Source of the DNA: Edaphobacter aggregans DSM 19364 | GTDB lineage: Bacteria > Acidobacteriota > Terriglobia > Terriglobales > Acidobacteriaceae | DNA: 64,000 nucleotides | Direction: 5' to 3' | NCBI RefSeq assembly: GCF_000745965.1 | Contig: NZ_JQKI01000001.1 | Span: 62,001-126,000, forward strand | Shown here: positions 10,004 through 18,105 of the stretch, piece by piece | Numbering within the stretch: the first letter of the stretch is position 1 | Layout: every line of letters begins with the position of its first letter | Translations under genes and position numbers: made by a program | The notes under the pieces: generated by a model | The model's database searches: none | What the model was told of the DNA's origin: nothing | What the model saw: the letters and a program-made list of their open reading frames with translations, nothing else

Positions 10004-10429
10004 TTAAACCAGCGTTGCGTCGAGCGTGATCTCAGCGGCCTTCAACACCTTCGAGACCGGGCAGCCAACCTTGGCCTTGCCTGCCAGCTCGTCGAACTTC
10101 GCCTTGTCGAGGCCGGGTACCTTGGACGTGTTCGTCAGGTGAATCTTGGTGATCGTCGGGCCTTCGCCGTGCAGGTCGAGCGTGACGACGGCCTTGGTCT
10201 CGATCATCTCGGGCTTGAACCCGGCCTCGGTGAGCTGCGCGCTCAAAGCCATGGTGTAGCAGCCGGAGTGCGCGGCGGCGATCAGCTCCTCGGGGTTCGT
10301 GCCGACGCCCTCGGCGAAGCGGGCCGCGAAGCTGTACTGCGTGTCCTTGAGCGTGCCGCTCTGCGTGCTGATGGTGCCCTTGCCCTCTTTGAGCGTGCCG
10401 TGCCATACTGCGCTTGCGTAGCGATCCAT
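10004..10429 (-). CDS. osmC: OsmC-family peroxiredoxin
   Basis: The 141-residue protein reduces organic hydroperoxides with a Cys pair. Catalytic Cys57 lies in AAHSGCYTMALS and Cys123 in KVGCPVSK, both at the family positions. MDRYASAVWHGTLKEGKG is the usual OsmC-type N-terminus. The start at 10429 has AAGGAG seven to twelve bases upstream, and an upstream ATG (10519) would add 30 unrelated residues. Sequence favours the OsmC subgroup over Ohr. Expected location is cytoplasmic. Confidence 0.92.
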   Translation of the reverse strand: MDRYASAVWHGTLKEGKGTISTQSGTLKDTQYSFAARFAEGVGTNPEELIAAAHSGCYTMALSAQLTEAGFKPEMIETKAVVTLDLHGEGPTITKIHLTNTSKVPGLDKAKFDELAGKAKVGCPVSKVLKAAEITLDATLV

Positions 10430-10538
10430 AGGTGTTCTCCTTTTTGTTTTCAACCGCAGTTTCGACGGTACACGATTCGATGCTTCCCGGTCGCCCTCGG
10501 CTGGTTGAAAATTCCGCAAGGTGCGCTACGCTTACGGA

Positions 10539-10724
10539 ATGTCCCTCCAGACCACGCACGCAGACGAGACAGCCGAGCGGCTAGACTCGGAGACCGAGTG
10601 CCCCATCAAAACGGAACATCATCAGGTCTACTGCCCAACCTGCTCGTCGCGCCTAGAGGACAGCCGCTGCAAGCTGGTATGCCGCACCTGCGGCTACTTC
10701 CTCAGCTGCGCCGACTTCTACTAG
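10539..10724 (+). CDS. Small zinc-ribbon protein
   Basis: The 61-residue protein has two CxxC pairs, CPTC and CRTC, followed by [10 protein letters not shown] at the very end. The four Cys probably bind one zinc, and the YFLSCADFY tail recurs in small proteins that I associate with Acidobacteriota and relatives. The start [10 protein letters not shown] is preferred; an ATG six codons upstream (10521) is possible. It is divergent from osmC and ends 43 bases before the GH92 gene, so it may be co-transcribed with that gene. The function is unknown. Confidence 0.65.
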   Translation: MSLQTTHADETAERLDSETECPIKTEHHQVYCPTCSSRLEDSRCKLVCRTCGYFLSCADFY

Positions 10725-10767
10725 CCAATACTGACGCGCTCCCCGCAGCCTGCTATCGTTTTTAGCG

Positions 10768-13038
10768 ATGAAGAACTCCATCGCTTGTGCCCTTCTCTGC
10801 GGCGTTGCCGCGCTTGTCGCTTCGTCAGCAATCAACGTCTTCGGCCAGGAGCACGACGGCGTGTCGTGGGTGAATCCCTACATCGGCACGGGCGAAGGAA
10901 AGATCGGCTACGGCGGAACGATGCCGTTTGTGACGCCGCCCTTCGGGATGACGAACTGGACCGCTCAGACCCGGCAGAACCGGCTCAGCGTCGTCAGCTA
11001 CAAGTACGAGGACACAAACGTTCAGGGCTTCATGGGAACACACCAGCCGGCGATCTGGATGGGCGACTATGGCTACGTCACCATCATCCCGCAGGTCATC
11101 TCGCAGAGCGGGCACGCGCTTGAGACGACGCCCGAAGCAAGGCAGATGAGCTTTCGCCATGAAGACGAGGTCGCGCGGCCGGACTACTACTCCGTGTGGA
11201 TGACCGCGAAGGATTCGAGCCGCATCCGCGCCGAGATGACCGCAACCGAGCGCTGCGCCTACATGCGGTTTCACTTCGCGCAGGGCACGGCGGGACGTGT
11301 GCTCGTCGAGGCCTCGCGGCCGGGCGTCGCAGGCGACGCGAAGGTGGACGCAGAGCACTTCGAGATCACCGGCTACAATCCGGATCGCACCGACCGCAAC
11401 CTCGGTCCGTTCGCGCTGCCGAACTTCAAAGGGTATTTCGTCGTCCAGTTTCGCCAGCGCTGGGAACGCGCGGCCACCTACGGGATGGACGGCGCGGGCG
11501 CGCGTGGCGTCTATGCCGACTTCGCGCAGGCGCCCAGCGAGTATGGCGCGACGATCGAGCTGCGCGTAGGCACGTCGTTCCTGAGCATCGAGCAGGCGCG
11601 CGAGAATCTGCGCAAGGAGATTCCGGCGTGGGACTTCGACGCCGTGCAGAAGAAGCTGCGTTCCACGTGGAACGACAAGCTCTCGCGCGTGAGCGTCGAC
11701 GGCGCGACGGACGACGAGCGCAGGATGATCTACACGGCGCTGTATCACGCGCTGCTCTACCCTCGCGTCTTCTCCGAGTACGGACGCTACTACTCGGCCT
11801 TCGATGACACGATCCATAACGGCGAGTCCTACACGGCGTACTCCATCTGGGACACCTTCCGCGCCGAGAACAGCATGATCACGCTGCTCGCGCCCGAGCG
11901 CATTCCCGGCATGATCACCGCTCTGCTCCAGAACTACAAAGAAGGCGGTTGGATGCCGAAGTGGCCGAACCCTTCGTACACGAACATCATGATCGGCACG
12001 CACGCCGACTCGCTCGTCGCCGAGGCGCTGGTGAAGGGCTTCACCGGCTTCGACGCGCAGACCGCGTGGGACGCCGTCTACAAGGACGCGATGACGCCTC
12101 CCGACGGCGACACAATGCGGCGGTGGCTGGATCGCGAGCCGCACACACCCTATGAGGCGCGCGGCGGGCTGACGTACTACAAGCAGCTCGGCTACATCCC
12201 AACGGACAAAACCGACGAGGCTGCCTCGCGTACCATCGAGGACAGCTACGACGACTGGTGCGTCGCGCAGGTCGCTAAGATTCTTGGCAGGCAGAAAGAT
12301 TACGAGTTCTTTCTCCATCGCTCGCTCAACTACCAGCACCTCTACAATCCCGCGCTCGGCCTGTTGAACGGCAAGATATCGAACGGCGCATGGGCTCCTA
12401 TCGGGGGTGGCCGCGACGACCCGCATAACCGCTCTGTCTCCGGATGGACCGAAGGGGATGCGTGGGTGTACACGTGGGGCGGATTGCACGATCTCCCCGG
12501 CCTGATGGACTTGATGGGCGGCGCCGACAAGTACAACGCGAAGCTCGACCAGCATTTTGCCGGAGGCCACAACAAGCACTCCAACGAGCCCAGCCATCAC
12601 TATGGCTATCTATACGACTACTCGGGCAAGCCGTGGAAGACGCAGGCGAAGGTGCGCGAGATCATCAGGGCGGAGTACGCCAACGCGCCGTCAGGCATCG
12701 ACGGCGACGATGACTGCGGGCAGATGTCCTCGTGGCTGCTGTTTACGGCGATGGGCTTCTACCCGGTGAACCCGGCAAGCGCGGAGTACATGATCGGCAG
12801 CCCCATGTTTGCGGGCATGTCGCTGAAGCTCGCCAACGACAAGACCTTCACGGTCGCCGCAAAGAACAATAGCGCAACGAACGTCTACATCCAGTCCGCA
12901 ACCCTCAACGGCAAGTCCCTCGACAATCCCGTCATTACCTACAACCAGATCATGCAGGGCGGCACGCTCGAGTTCGTCATGGGGCCAGAGCCTTCGAAGT
13001 GGGGCAGTGCGTGGCGAGGCAGACCGGTCGGGAAGTAG
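10768..13038 (+). CDS. GH92 family glycosidase (alpha-mannosidase type)
   Basis: The 756-residue protein has a signal peptide (about residues 1-27, ending FGQE) and the full GH92 fold. Seen in order: VNPYIGTGEGKIGYGGTMPF near the start, the beta-sandwich domain to about 280, then the catalytic alpha-barrel with YSIWDTFRAENSM, GGWMPKWPNPSYTNIM, GNEPSHH-type motif (here SNEPSHHYGYLYD) and GDDDCGQMSSW. GH92 enzymes are calcium-dependent exo-alpha-mannosidases acting on mannans or N-glycans, and the exact linkage is not deducible. The length is normal. It is probably periplasmic or secreted and starts a stretch of three exported glycosidases. Confidence 0.94.
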   Translation: MKNSIACALLCGVAALVASSAINVFGQEHDGVSWVNPYIGTGEGKIGYGGTMPFVTPPFGMTNWTAQTRQNRLSVVSYKYEDTNVQGFMGTHQPAIWMGDYGYVTIIPQVISQSGHALETTPEARQMSFRHEDEVARPDYYSVWMTAKDSSRIRAEMTATERCAYMRFHFAQGTAGRVLVEASRPGVAGDAKVDAEHFEITGYNPDRTDRNLGPFALPNFKGYFVVQFRQRWERAATYGMDGAGARGVYADFAQAPSEYGATIELRVGTSFLSIEQARENLRKEIPAWDFDAVQKKLRSTWNDKLSRVSVDGATDDERRMIYTALYHALLYPRVFSEYGRYYSAFDDTIHNGESYTAYSIWDTFRAENSMITLLAPERIPGMITALLQNYKEGGWMPKWPNPSYTNIMIGTHADSLVAEALVKGFTGFDAQTAWDAVYKDAMTPPDGDTMRRWLDREPHTPYEARGGLTYYKQLGYIPTDKTDEAASRTIEDSYDDWCVAQVAKILGRQKDYEFFLHRSLNYQHLYNPALGLLNGKISNGAWAPIGGGRDDPHNRSVSGWTEGDAWVYTWGGLHDLPGLMDLMGGADKYNAKLDQHFAGGHNKHSNEPSHHYGYLYDYSGKPWKTQAKVREIIRAEYANAPSGIDGDDDCGQMSSWLLFTAMGFYPVNPASAEYMIGSPMFAGMSLKLANDKTFTVAAKNNSATNVYIQSATLNGKSLDNPVITYNQIMQGGTLEFVMGPEPSKWGSAWRGRPVGK

Positions 13039-13111
13039 TTGTTAGTTGCAGGTTGCAGGTTATCCGTTTTTTGTATTTCGCGGGCAACCTGCAACTGACA
13101 ACTTGCAACTA
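13035..13111. repeat. Inverted-repeat spacer left of the DUF1761 gene
   Basis: GTAGTTGTTAGTTGCAGGTT-type sequence (13035-13061) pairs with AACCTGCAACTGACAAC (13086-13102), so the spacer can fold into a long hairpin. The same words occur on the other side of the DUF1761 gene. The left arm overlaps the GH92 stop codon. Confidence 0.7.
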
Positions 13112-13178
13112 GCACCTTTCGCGCTACAATTGCCGCCATCTTCACGTGCGTTGAACTCTCACGAGGCGAGGCTTCTCT

Positions 13179-13601
13179 ATGAACGATGTGCGTCACTTTC
13201 CGCTGGCGATTCTTGTTGCGACGCTCTGCTACTTCGGGCTGGGCGCGATCTGGTTCACGGCCTTCCGCAGCGCGTGGCTGGAAGGCATCGGCAAGACCTT
13301 GGAGCAGCTGCAGGCCAGTGGGGTAAGCCCGATGCTCGCCTACCTCGTCGCACTCATGCTTACGCTCGCGCTCGCGCTGTTCCTGTCCTGGTTGATCCAG
13401 ATCACTGGACCGGCGACAGCTGCGCGCGGAATGCAGCTCGCCGTGATCCTGTGGTTCTGCACGGTCTTCGCAACGTTCGCCACCGAGTACGCCTTCGAGG
13501 GACGTGGCGTGAAGATCCTCGCCATCACCAGCGGCTATTGCCTGGTGGGAATGGTCCTGATGGGCGCAGTGCTGGGCGGCTGGAGGCAGAAGACGGCTTG
13601 A
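13179..13601 (+). CDS. DUF1761 family membrane protein
   Basis: The 140-residue protein has four hydrophobic segments (about residues 9-28, 50-72, 84-106 and 114-133). It shows the DUF1761 pattern: ATLCYFGLGAIWFTAFRSAW near the N-terminus, a central LSWLI segment and a C-terminal GYCLVGMVLMGAVLGGW. No function is established for the family. It is flanked on both sides by hairpin spacers built from the same repeat words, which is unusual and suggests an independent insertion or expression unit. Confidence 0.8.
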   Translation: MNDVRHFPLAILVATLCYFGLGAIWFTAFRSAWLEGIGKTLEQLQASGVSPMLAYLVALMLTLALALFLSWLIQITGPATAARGMQLAVILWFCTVFATFATEYAFEGRGVKILAITSGYCLVGMVLMGAVLGGWRQKTA

Positions 13602-13603
13602 TG

Positions 13604-13681
13604 CCAGTTGCAGTTTGTCGGTTGAAAGACAACCACTGACAACCTGCAACCTGCAACTGACAACTGACAACTGACAACTAC
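13604..13681. repeat. Inverted and tandem repeat spacer right of the DUF1761 gene
   Basis: AACCTGCAACCTGCAACTGA then three further CAACTGA-type units (13641-13681) form the complement of the spacer at 13035-13061. AGTTGCAG at about 13608 can also pair with CTGCAACT inside it. It ends on the stop codon of the M28 peptidase gene. Confidence 0.7.
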
Positions 13682-15363
13682 TTCTCCGACTTTTTCCGCG
13701 CCACTTCGAACTCTTCGCCCGGCAGCCACTCGATCATCTTTGGCGCGGAGATCGCCTCCCAGCCCAGTTCCATGCCGAAGCGGATCAGCTTCGCGTTGCC
13801 CGCGAAGTCCCAGTCGGCGTGGTAGTTATCCGTGAAGTTGTGGTAGTCGTGGTCGACGAAGTCCTTTGCCTTCGCCTGTCCCCACGCCTCGTCGTGGCCC
13901 TCGAAGAGTTCGCCCTGCTCGACCGAGAAGGCAGGGATGCCGACGCGCGACAGCGAGAAGTGGTCGGAGCGGTAGTAGCTTCCGGCCTCGGGATGCGCGT
14001 CCGGAACGATGGTGAAGTCGAAACGCTTCGCCGTGGCCTCAACCGTCGGGTAGAAGGTGGTGCGCTGCGCTCCGTTGAGGTTCACCTCCCGCGGGATTCC
14101 GATGGGAAGGATCATGTCGTAGTTGATGTCGAGCGCGATCTGCGACGCAGGGATCGGAGGATGCTGGCCGAGGTATTCGGAGCCAAGCAGACCCTGCTCC
14201 TCTGCCGCCACTGACGCGAAGACGACCGAGTGCGGCGGCTTGATGCCCGACGCGGCCCACGCGCGCGCGAGTTCCAGAACCATGCCGCAGCCTGTGCCGT
14301 TGTCGGCGGCGCCATTGTAGATGTTGTCGCCGGCCATGCCGGGCACGGAGCCCAGGTGATCGTAGTGCGCCGTGTAAATCACCGCCTGGTCCGGCTTATG
14401 TTCCGCGACGTTCGCGCCGGGAAGGATTCCGACGACGTTCGGCGACTGGAAGCTGCGCACCTTGCTCTCGATGTGCGCCTCGAGGCTGACGGGAAGCTCC
14501 ACCGCCTTGAAGCCCTTTTTGCCCGCGGCCGTCATCTCCTGTTCGAGATCGAGATTCGCTGCCTTAAAGAGCTGCCGCGCGCTCTCAAGCGTGATCCAGC
14601 TTGCGGCTTCGAGTTGCGGGTCCTTGTCGTCGCGCAGGTAGGTCTTCTCGCTGGTGTTCGAGTTCTTCACCACGTCCCAGCCGTAGCTCGCAAGATCGGT
14701 ACGGTGAATGATCAGCGCGCCCACAGCGCCTTGGCGCGCAGCCTCTTCGAACTTGTAGGTCCAACGGCCGTAGTATGTCAACGCCTTGCCGCCGAAGAAC
14801 TTCGGGTCGTCCGATGGAGGATCGCCGACGATGCACAGCACTACCTTGCCCTTCACATCGACGCCGGCGTAGTCGTTCCAGCCGAACTCCGGCGCGTTCA
14901 CTCCGTAGCCGACGAAGACGATCGGGGCTTTGATATCTGCGGTCTCCGTCAGCTTGCGGTTGTTCACGGTGTAATCGTCACCGTACTTCAGATCGTAGGA
15001 GTAGAGCGCGATGGACATACCGCCACCCTTCGGCTTGTCCGGAACGAACGAGAAGTGCGTCTTGTCGCCAACGGTCTTGGTGCCGACGAAGTTCACCTGC
15101 TGCAGAAACGTCCCGTTGTCGCCGCCCGGCTTCAGGCCGTAGAGCGCGAACTGCGTCGCGATGTACTGCGCGGCGATCTCGCCTCCGCGCATGCCAGGGC
15201 CGCGGCCTTCGAGCAGATCGTCGGAGAGAAACTTCACGTGAGCGCGAATCTTCTCGGGGTCGATCGAGGCCTCGGCGGCCTTCACCGCGGGGGGTATGGA
15301 CTGCGCGAGCAAGGCCGTTGAGAGGCAGAAAAGCGAGAGGGCAGCAAGGCGGAGGTGGTTCAC
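13678..15363 (-). CDS. Secreted M28-family zinc peptidase with PA domain
   Basis: The 561-residue protein has a signal peptide (residues 1-20, ending LLAQ), a protease-associated (PA) insert at about 130-270 containing APIVFVGYGVNAPEFGWNDY, and an M28 catalytic domain. Zinc ligands are visible in TAHYDHLG, NGAADNGTG, SVAAEEQGLLGSEY (catalytic Glu then Glu ligand), a following Asp in LDINYDM, and SDHFSLSRVGIPAF. The start is a GTG with CAGGAG eight bases upstream. The likely role is aminopeptidase or dipeptidase digestion of peptides outside the cytoplasm. It lies 30 bases downstream of mutY on the same strand. Confidence 0.93.
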   Translation of the reverse strand: MNHLRLAALSLFCLSTALLAQSIPPAVKAAEASIDPEKIRAHVKFLSDDLLEGRGPGMRGGEIAAQYIATQFALYGLKPGGDNGTFLQQVNFVGTKTVGDKTHFSFVPDKPKGGGMSIALYSYDLKYGDDYTVNNRKLTETADIKAPIVFVGYGVNAPEFGWNDYAGVDVKGKVVLCIVGDPPSDDPKFFGGKALTYYGRWTYKFEEAARQGAVGALIIHRTDLASYGWDVVKNSNTSEKTYLRDDKDPQLEAASWITLESARQLFKAANLDLEQEMTAAGKKGFKAVELPVSLEAHIESKVRSFQSPNVVGILPGANVAEHKPDQAVIYTAHYDHLGSVPGMAGDNIYNGAADNGTGCGMVLELARAWAASGIKPPHSVVFASVAAEEQGLLGSEYLGQHPPIPASQIALDINYDMILPIGIPREVNLNGAQRTTFYPTVEATAKRFDFTIVPDAHPEAGSYYRSDHFSLSRVGIPAFSVEQGELFEGHDEAWGQAKAKDFVDHDYHNFTDNYHADWDFAGNAKLIRFGMELGWEAISAPKMIEWLPGEEFEVARKKSEK

Positions 15364-15393
15364 GTTCGAACTCCTGTGGGTAGGGCGGTGACT

Positions 15394-16599
15394 TCAGTAC
15401 GTTGGCTTCAGTTTAGCGGCAGGGCGGGACGAGCTCCGGCGGCCTCTGCGCACCGGAGCTTCGGGTTCTGGCTCGGGCAGCCGCACCGGCTGAACGGCCA
15501 TCACATCGAGTCGCTGCAGCACCTTGCGCGCCAGGCCTGTGAGCGGAAGCGAGAGCAGCCGGCTGGTGCGAACCCACTGCAGGTCCGCGCGCGCAGCAGG
15601 AACGGCGCGGCGCAGACCGCGATCGTAGCGTCCGCGCGGCGAAAAGACCTGCACGTAGTAGTTGGTGTTCGTGATGGCGTGGCGCAGCCGAAGCATGGGC
15701 TCGCGGCCCTGGACGGCATCGAGCGGCAGCGGAGGAAGCTCGTACATGCCGGCCATCAGGCTGGTGTCCTGGGCGCGCCGTTCCAGCAGAACCTCGGTGA
15801 TGGTGCCGCGCTTGCGCAGGTTCAGCAGATAAGCGGCCGGCCGGCTGCGCTGTACGGCGCGCGAAGGCGTGATGTGCTCGCCGCGCGTCTGGCACATGCT
15901 GAAGACCGGGCAGTGCAGGCACAGCGGCGCGCGAGGCAGGCAGATCGTGGCTCCAAGCTCCATCATGGCCTGGTTGTGGTCGCCGGCGGCGTTGACGTTG
16001 TGCTCGACGCGCCGGCGCGGAACCAGCGCGGCGGCCTGCTGTTGCACGAACCCACGGCCCGCTGCGGTTGCGTCTTCGGCGCGGCCGGTCAGTCGGAGCA
16101 GCACGCGCTCCACATTGCCGTCGATTACCGGAACGCTCTCTCCGAAGGCGATAGAGGCGATGGCGGCGCAGGTGTACTCGCCGATGCCGGGCAGTGTGCG
16201 CAGTTCGGCTGCGGTGTGGGGCAGCGAGCCTCCGCGCTCCTGCACAATAAACTGCGCCGCCTTGTGCAGCATGCGCGCGCGGCGGTAGTAGCCGAGGCCC
16301 GACCACGCGGCGAGCACCTCCTCCTCCGCGGCCAGCGCCAGCGCGACGATGGTGGGGAAGCGGCGCAGGAAGTTGTTATAGTGCTCGATCACGGCGGCGA
16401 CGCGCGTCTGCTGCAGCATCACCTCGGACACCCACGTGCGATAGGGGTCGGTCACTCCGCGCCAGGGAAGCTCGCGCGCGTGGGCGCGGTACCAGCTCAT
16501 CAGGCGGCGGCGGAAGGCGTGTGGGTCCAGCTCGGTGCGCGCCGAGGCGGAGTGCGCGTCGTGCGCGTCGAGAAGCTGGAGCCGTGAAGTAGCTTGCAT
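15394..16599 (-). CDS. mutY: A/G-specific adenine DNA glycosylase MutY
   Basis: MutY removes adenine mispaired with 8-oxoguanine. The 401-residue protein has LPWRGVTDPYRTWVSEVMLQ with the catalytic Glu in SEVMLQQT, a helix-hairpin-helix LPGIGEYTCAAI, and VIDGNVERVL with the catalytic Asp. The iron-sulfur cluster is held by C-x6-C-x2-C-x5-C (CLPRAPLC, LHC, PVFSMC). A C-terminal NUDIX-like domain (about 235-345) recognises 8-oxoguanine, and a basic Arg/Pro/Lys tail of about 40 residues follows. Length is slightly above E. coli MutY because of the tail. Confidence 0.96.
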   Translation of the reverse strand: MQATSRLQLLDAHDAHSASARTELDPHAFRRRLMSWYRAHARELPWRGVTDPYRTWVSEVMLQQTRVAAVIEHYNNFLRRFPTIVALALAAEEEVLAAWSGLGYYRRARMLHKAAQFIVQERGGSLPHTAAELRTLPGIGEYTCAAIASIAFGESVPVIDGNVERVLLRLTGRAEDATAAGRGFVQQQAAALVPRRRVEHNVNAAGDHNQAMMELGATICLPRAPLCLHCPVFSMCQTRGEHITPSRAVQRSRPAAYLLNLRKRGTITEVLLERRAQDTSLMAGMYELPPLPLDAVQGREPMLRLRHAITNTNYYVQVFSPRGRYDRGLRRAVPAARADLQWVRTSRLLSLPLTGLARKVLQRLDVMAVQPVRLPEPEPEAPVRRGRRSSSRPAAKLKPTY

Positions 16600-16644
16600 G
16601 CGGATGACAGTCTACCGCCTCCCGCGTAGTCGTACTATGAGGAA

Positions 16645-18039
16645 ATGACGGCGACGCGCGATACCTCCATGAGAGCGCCGGCGCTTACGCGGCGCGGCAT
16701 GGCGAAGCTGGCAGTGATGGCGGCCGGAGCCGGGCTGCTTGAGACCGGACTGCTGCGGCCCGACGCGGTGCTGTGCGCGCAGACGAAGGCAGCCGCGCCA
16801 TTAGCTTTCCCGCCATCGGCGCCCGCGAAGGATGACGTGCGCTGGAGGCAGAGCTGGGACGCCGCACTCGCCGTTCTCGCTGGCAACGTCCGCGACGTCC
16901 CCCGCTACGACCGGCCCGTACTCTTTGAGGGCGCGGTGTATCCGGGCATCTGGCTGGAGTGCGGGCCGCATGAGGGCCTGGTCTACGACACGCTAGCAAA
17001 GTACGTGAAGGAGACGAGCCCCGCGAAGTCCGCTCCAGCCGTGGCGCGCAACAACCACATGGCATTCTTCGCGCTGCAGCGCGAGGACGGCCAACTGCCT
17101 GCCTCCATCAAGCTCACCGAGGCCGGCTACGGGCAGATCCAGATGGTCGTCCCCATTGCGGCCACTGCGTGGGAGCTTGTGCGGCTCACCGATGACGACG
17201 AGCTGCTGGTCACCGCCTACAAGGCCTGTGGCCGTTGGGACGCCTGGCTGCGCAAGTATCGTGACACGCGCGGCACGGGCCTGGTCGAGGGCTTCTGCAC
17301 CTATGACACCGGCCACGACAACAGCCCGCGCTGGAAGGGCGTGCCCAATCGCTGCCCCGACGCGGACGCGAAGAAGTTTCCTCCCGGCGTCGGAGTTCCG
17401 CGCCTCTGCCCGGATCTCTCGGCGACGGTCTACGGCGGACGCGTTGCACTTGCGGCGATGGCAAAGATGCTCGGCAAACATGACGAGGCCGCGCGCTGGC
17501 AGCAAGACGCCGATACGCTTCGCCGCCTGATCATCACCAGGCTCTACGACCCGCAGGACGCAGCCTTCTACGATCTCGACACCGACAACAGGTTCGTGCG
17601 CGTGCGCTCGGACGTCATCAGCCGCGTGCTTGGCGAGCACGTGCTGAAGCTGAACGACGCACGCGATCGCACAATCTTCGGGGCGGTGTGGACGCGCCAG
17701 ATCCACAACCCAAGGGCCTTCTGGGCGCCGTATCCGCTCACCTCGGTGGCGATGGACGATCCCAGCTTCGTACGCCCGATCCCGCGCAACTCCTGGGGCG
17801 GAGCCACGCAGGCACTCACTGCTTTGCGCGCGCCGCGCTGGATGGACCACTACGGGAAGTCCGCCGAGCTGAAGCAGCTGATGTCGGCATGGTGCGAGGC
17901 CATCATGCGCCACATCGAGTTCCGCCAGCAGATGGAGCCGCTGACGGGCGACTTCAACCAGGCCGATCCGAGCGGCTACTCGCCCGCAGCGCTCGTCTTC
18001 CTAGAGTTCGCGCGCAGGCTGGGCCACGCCCCCGTATGA
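16645..18039 (+). CDS. Tat-exported six-hairpin glycoside hydrolase (trehalase/MGH1-like)
   Basis: The 464-residue protein has a twin-arginine-type leader (LTRRGMAKLAVMAAGAGLLE, residues 14-33). The rest has the alpha/alpha-toroid pattern of six-hairpin glycosidases: NNHMAFFALQREDGQLPAS, FCTYDTGHDNSPRW, the DAAFYDLDTDNRFVRVRSD hairpin, AFWAPYPLTSVAMDD and NSWGGATQALTALRAPRW. These resemble GH63 and mannosylglycerate-hydrolase-like proteins, where Asp and Glu residues in the toroid are catalytic. The substrate is unknown. It starts 45 bases from the divergent mutY start and precedes a GH18 gene, suggesting secreted glycan breakdown. Confidence 0.75.
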   Translation: MTATRDTSMRAPALTRRGMAKLAVMAAGAGLLETGLLRPDAVLCAQTKAAAPLAFPPSAPAKDDVRWRQSWDAALAVLAGNVRDVPRYDRPVLFEGAVYPGIWLECGPHEGLVYDTLAKYVKETSPAKSAPAVARNNHMAFFALQREDGQLPASIKLTEAGYGQIQMVVPIAATAWELVRLTDDDELLVTAYKACGRWDAWLRKYRDTRGTGLVEGFCTYDTGHDNSPRWKGVPNRCPDADAKKFPPGVGVPRLCPDLSATVYGGRVALAAMAKMLGKHDEAARWQQDADTLRRLIITRLYDPQDAAFYDLDTDNRFVRVRSDVISRVLGEHVLKLNDARDRTIFGAVWTRQIHNPRAFWAPYPLTSVAMDDPSFVRPIPRNSWGGATQALTALRAPRWMDHYGKSAELKQLMSAWCEAIMRHIEFRQQMEPLTGDFNQADPSGYSPAALVFLEFARRLGHAPV

Positions 18040-18105
18040 TCGCTCTCACCCACGATGACAGATTCTTGCTGCACTCTTAACAAAACGAAAGAACGAGGAC
18101 TTCCA

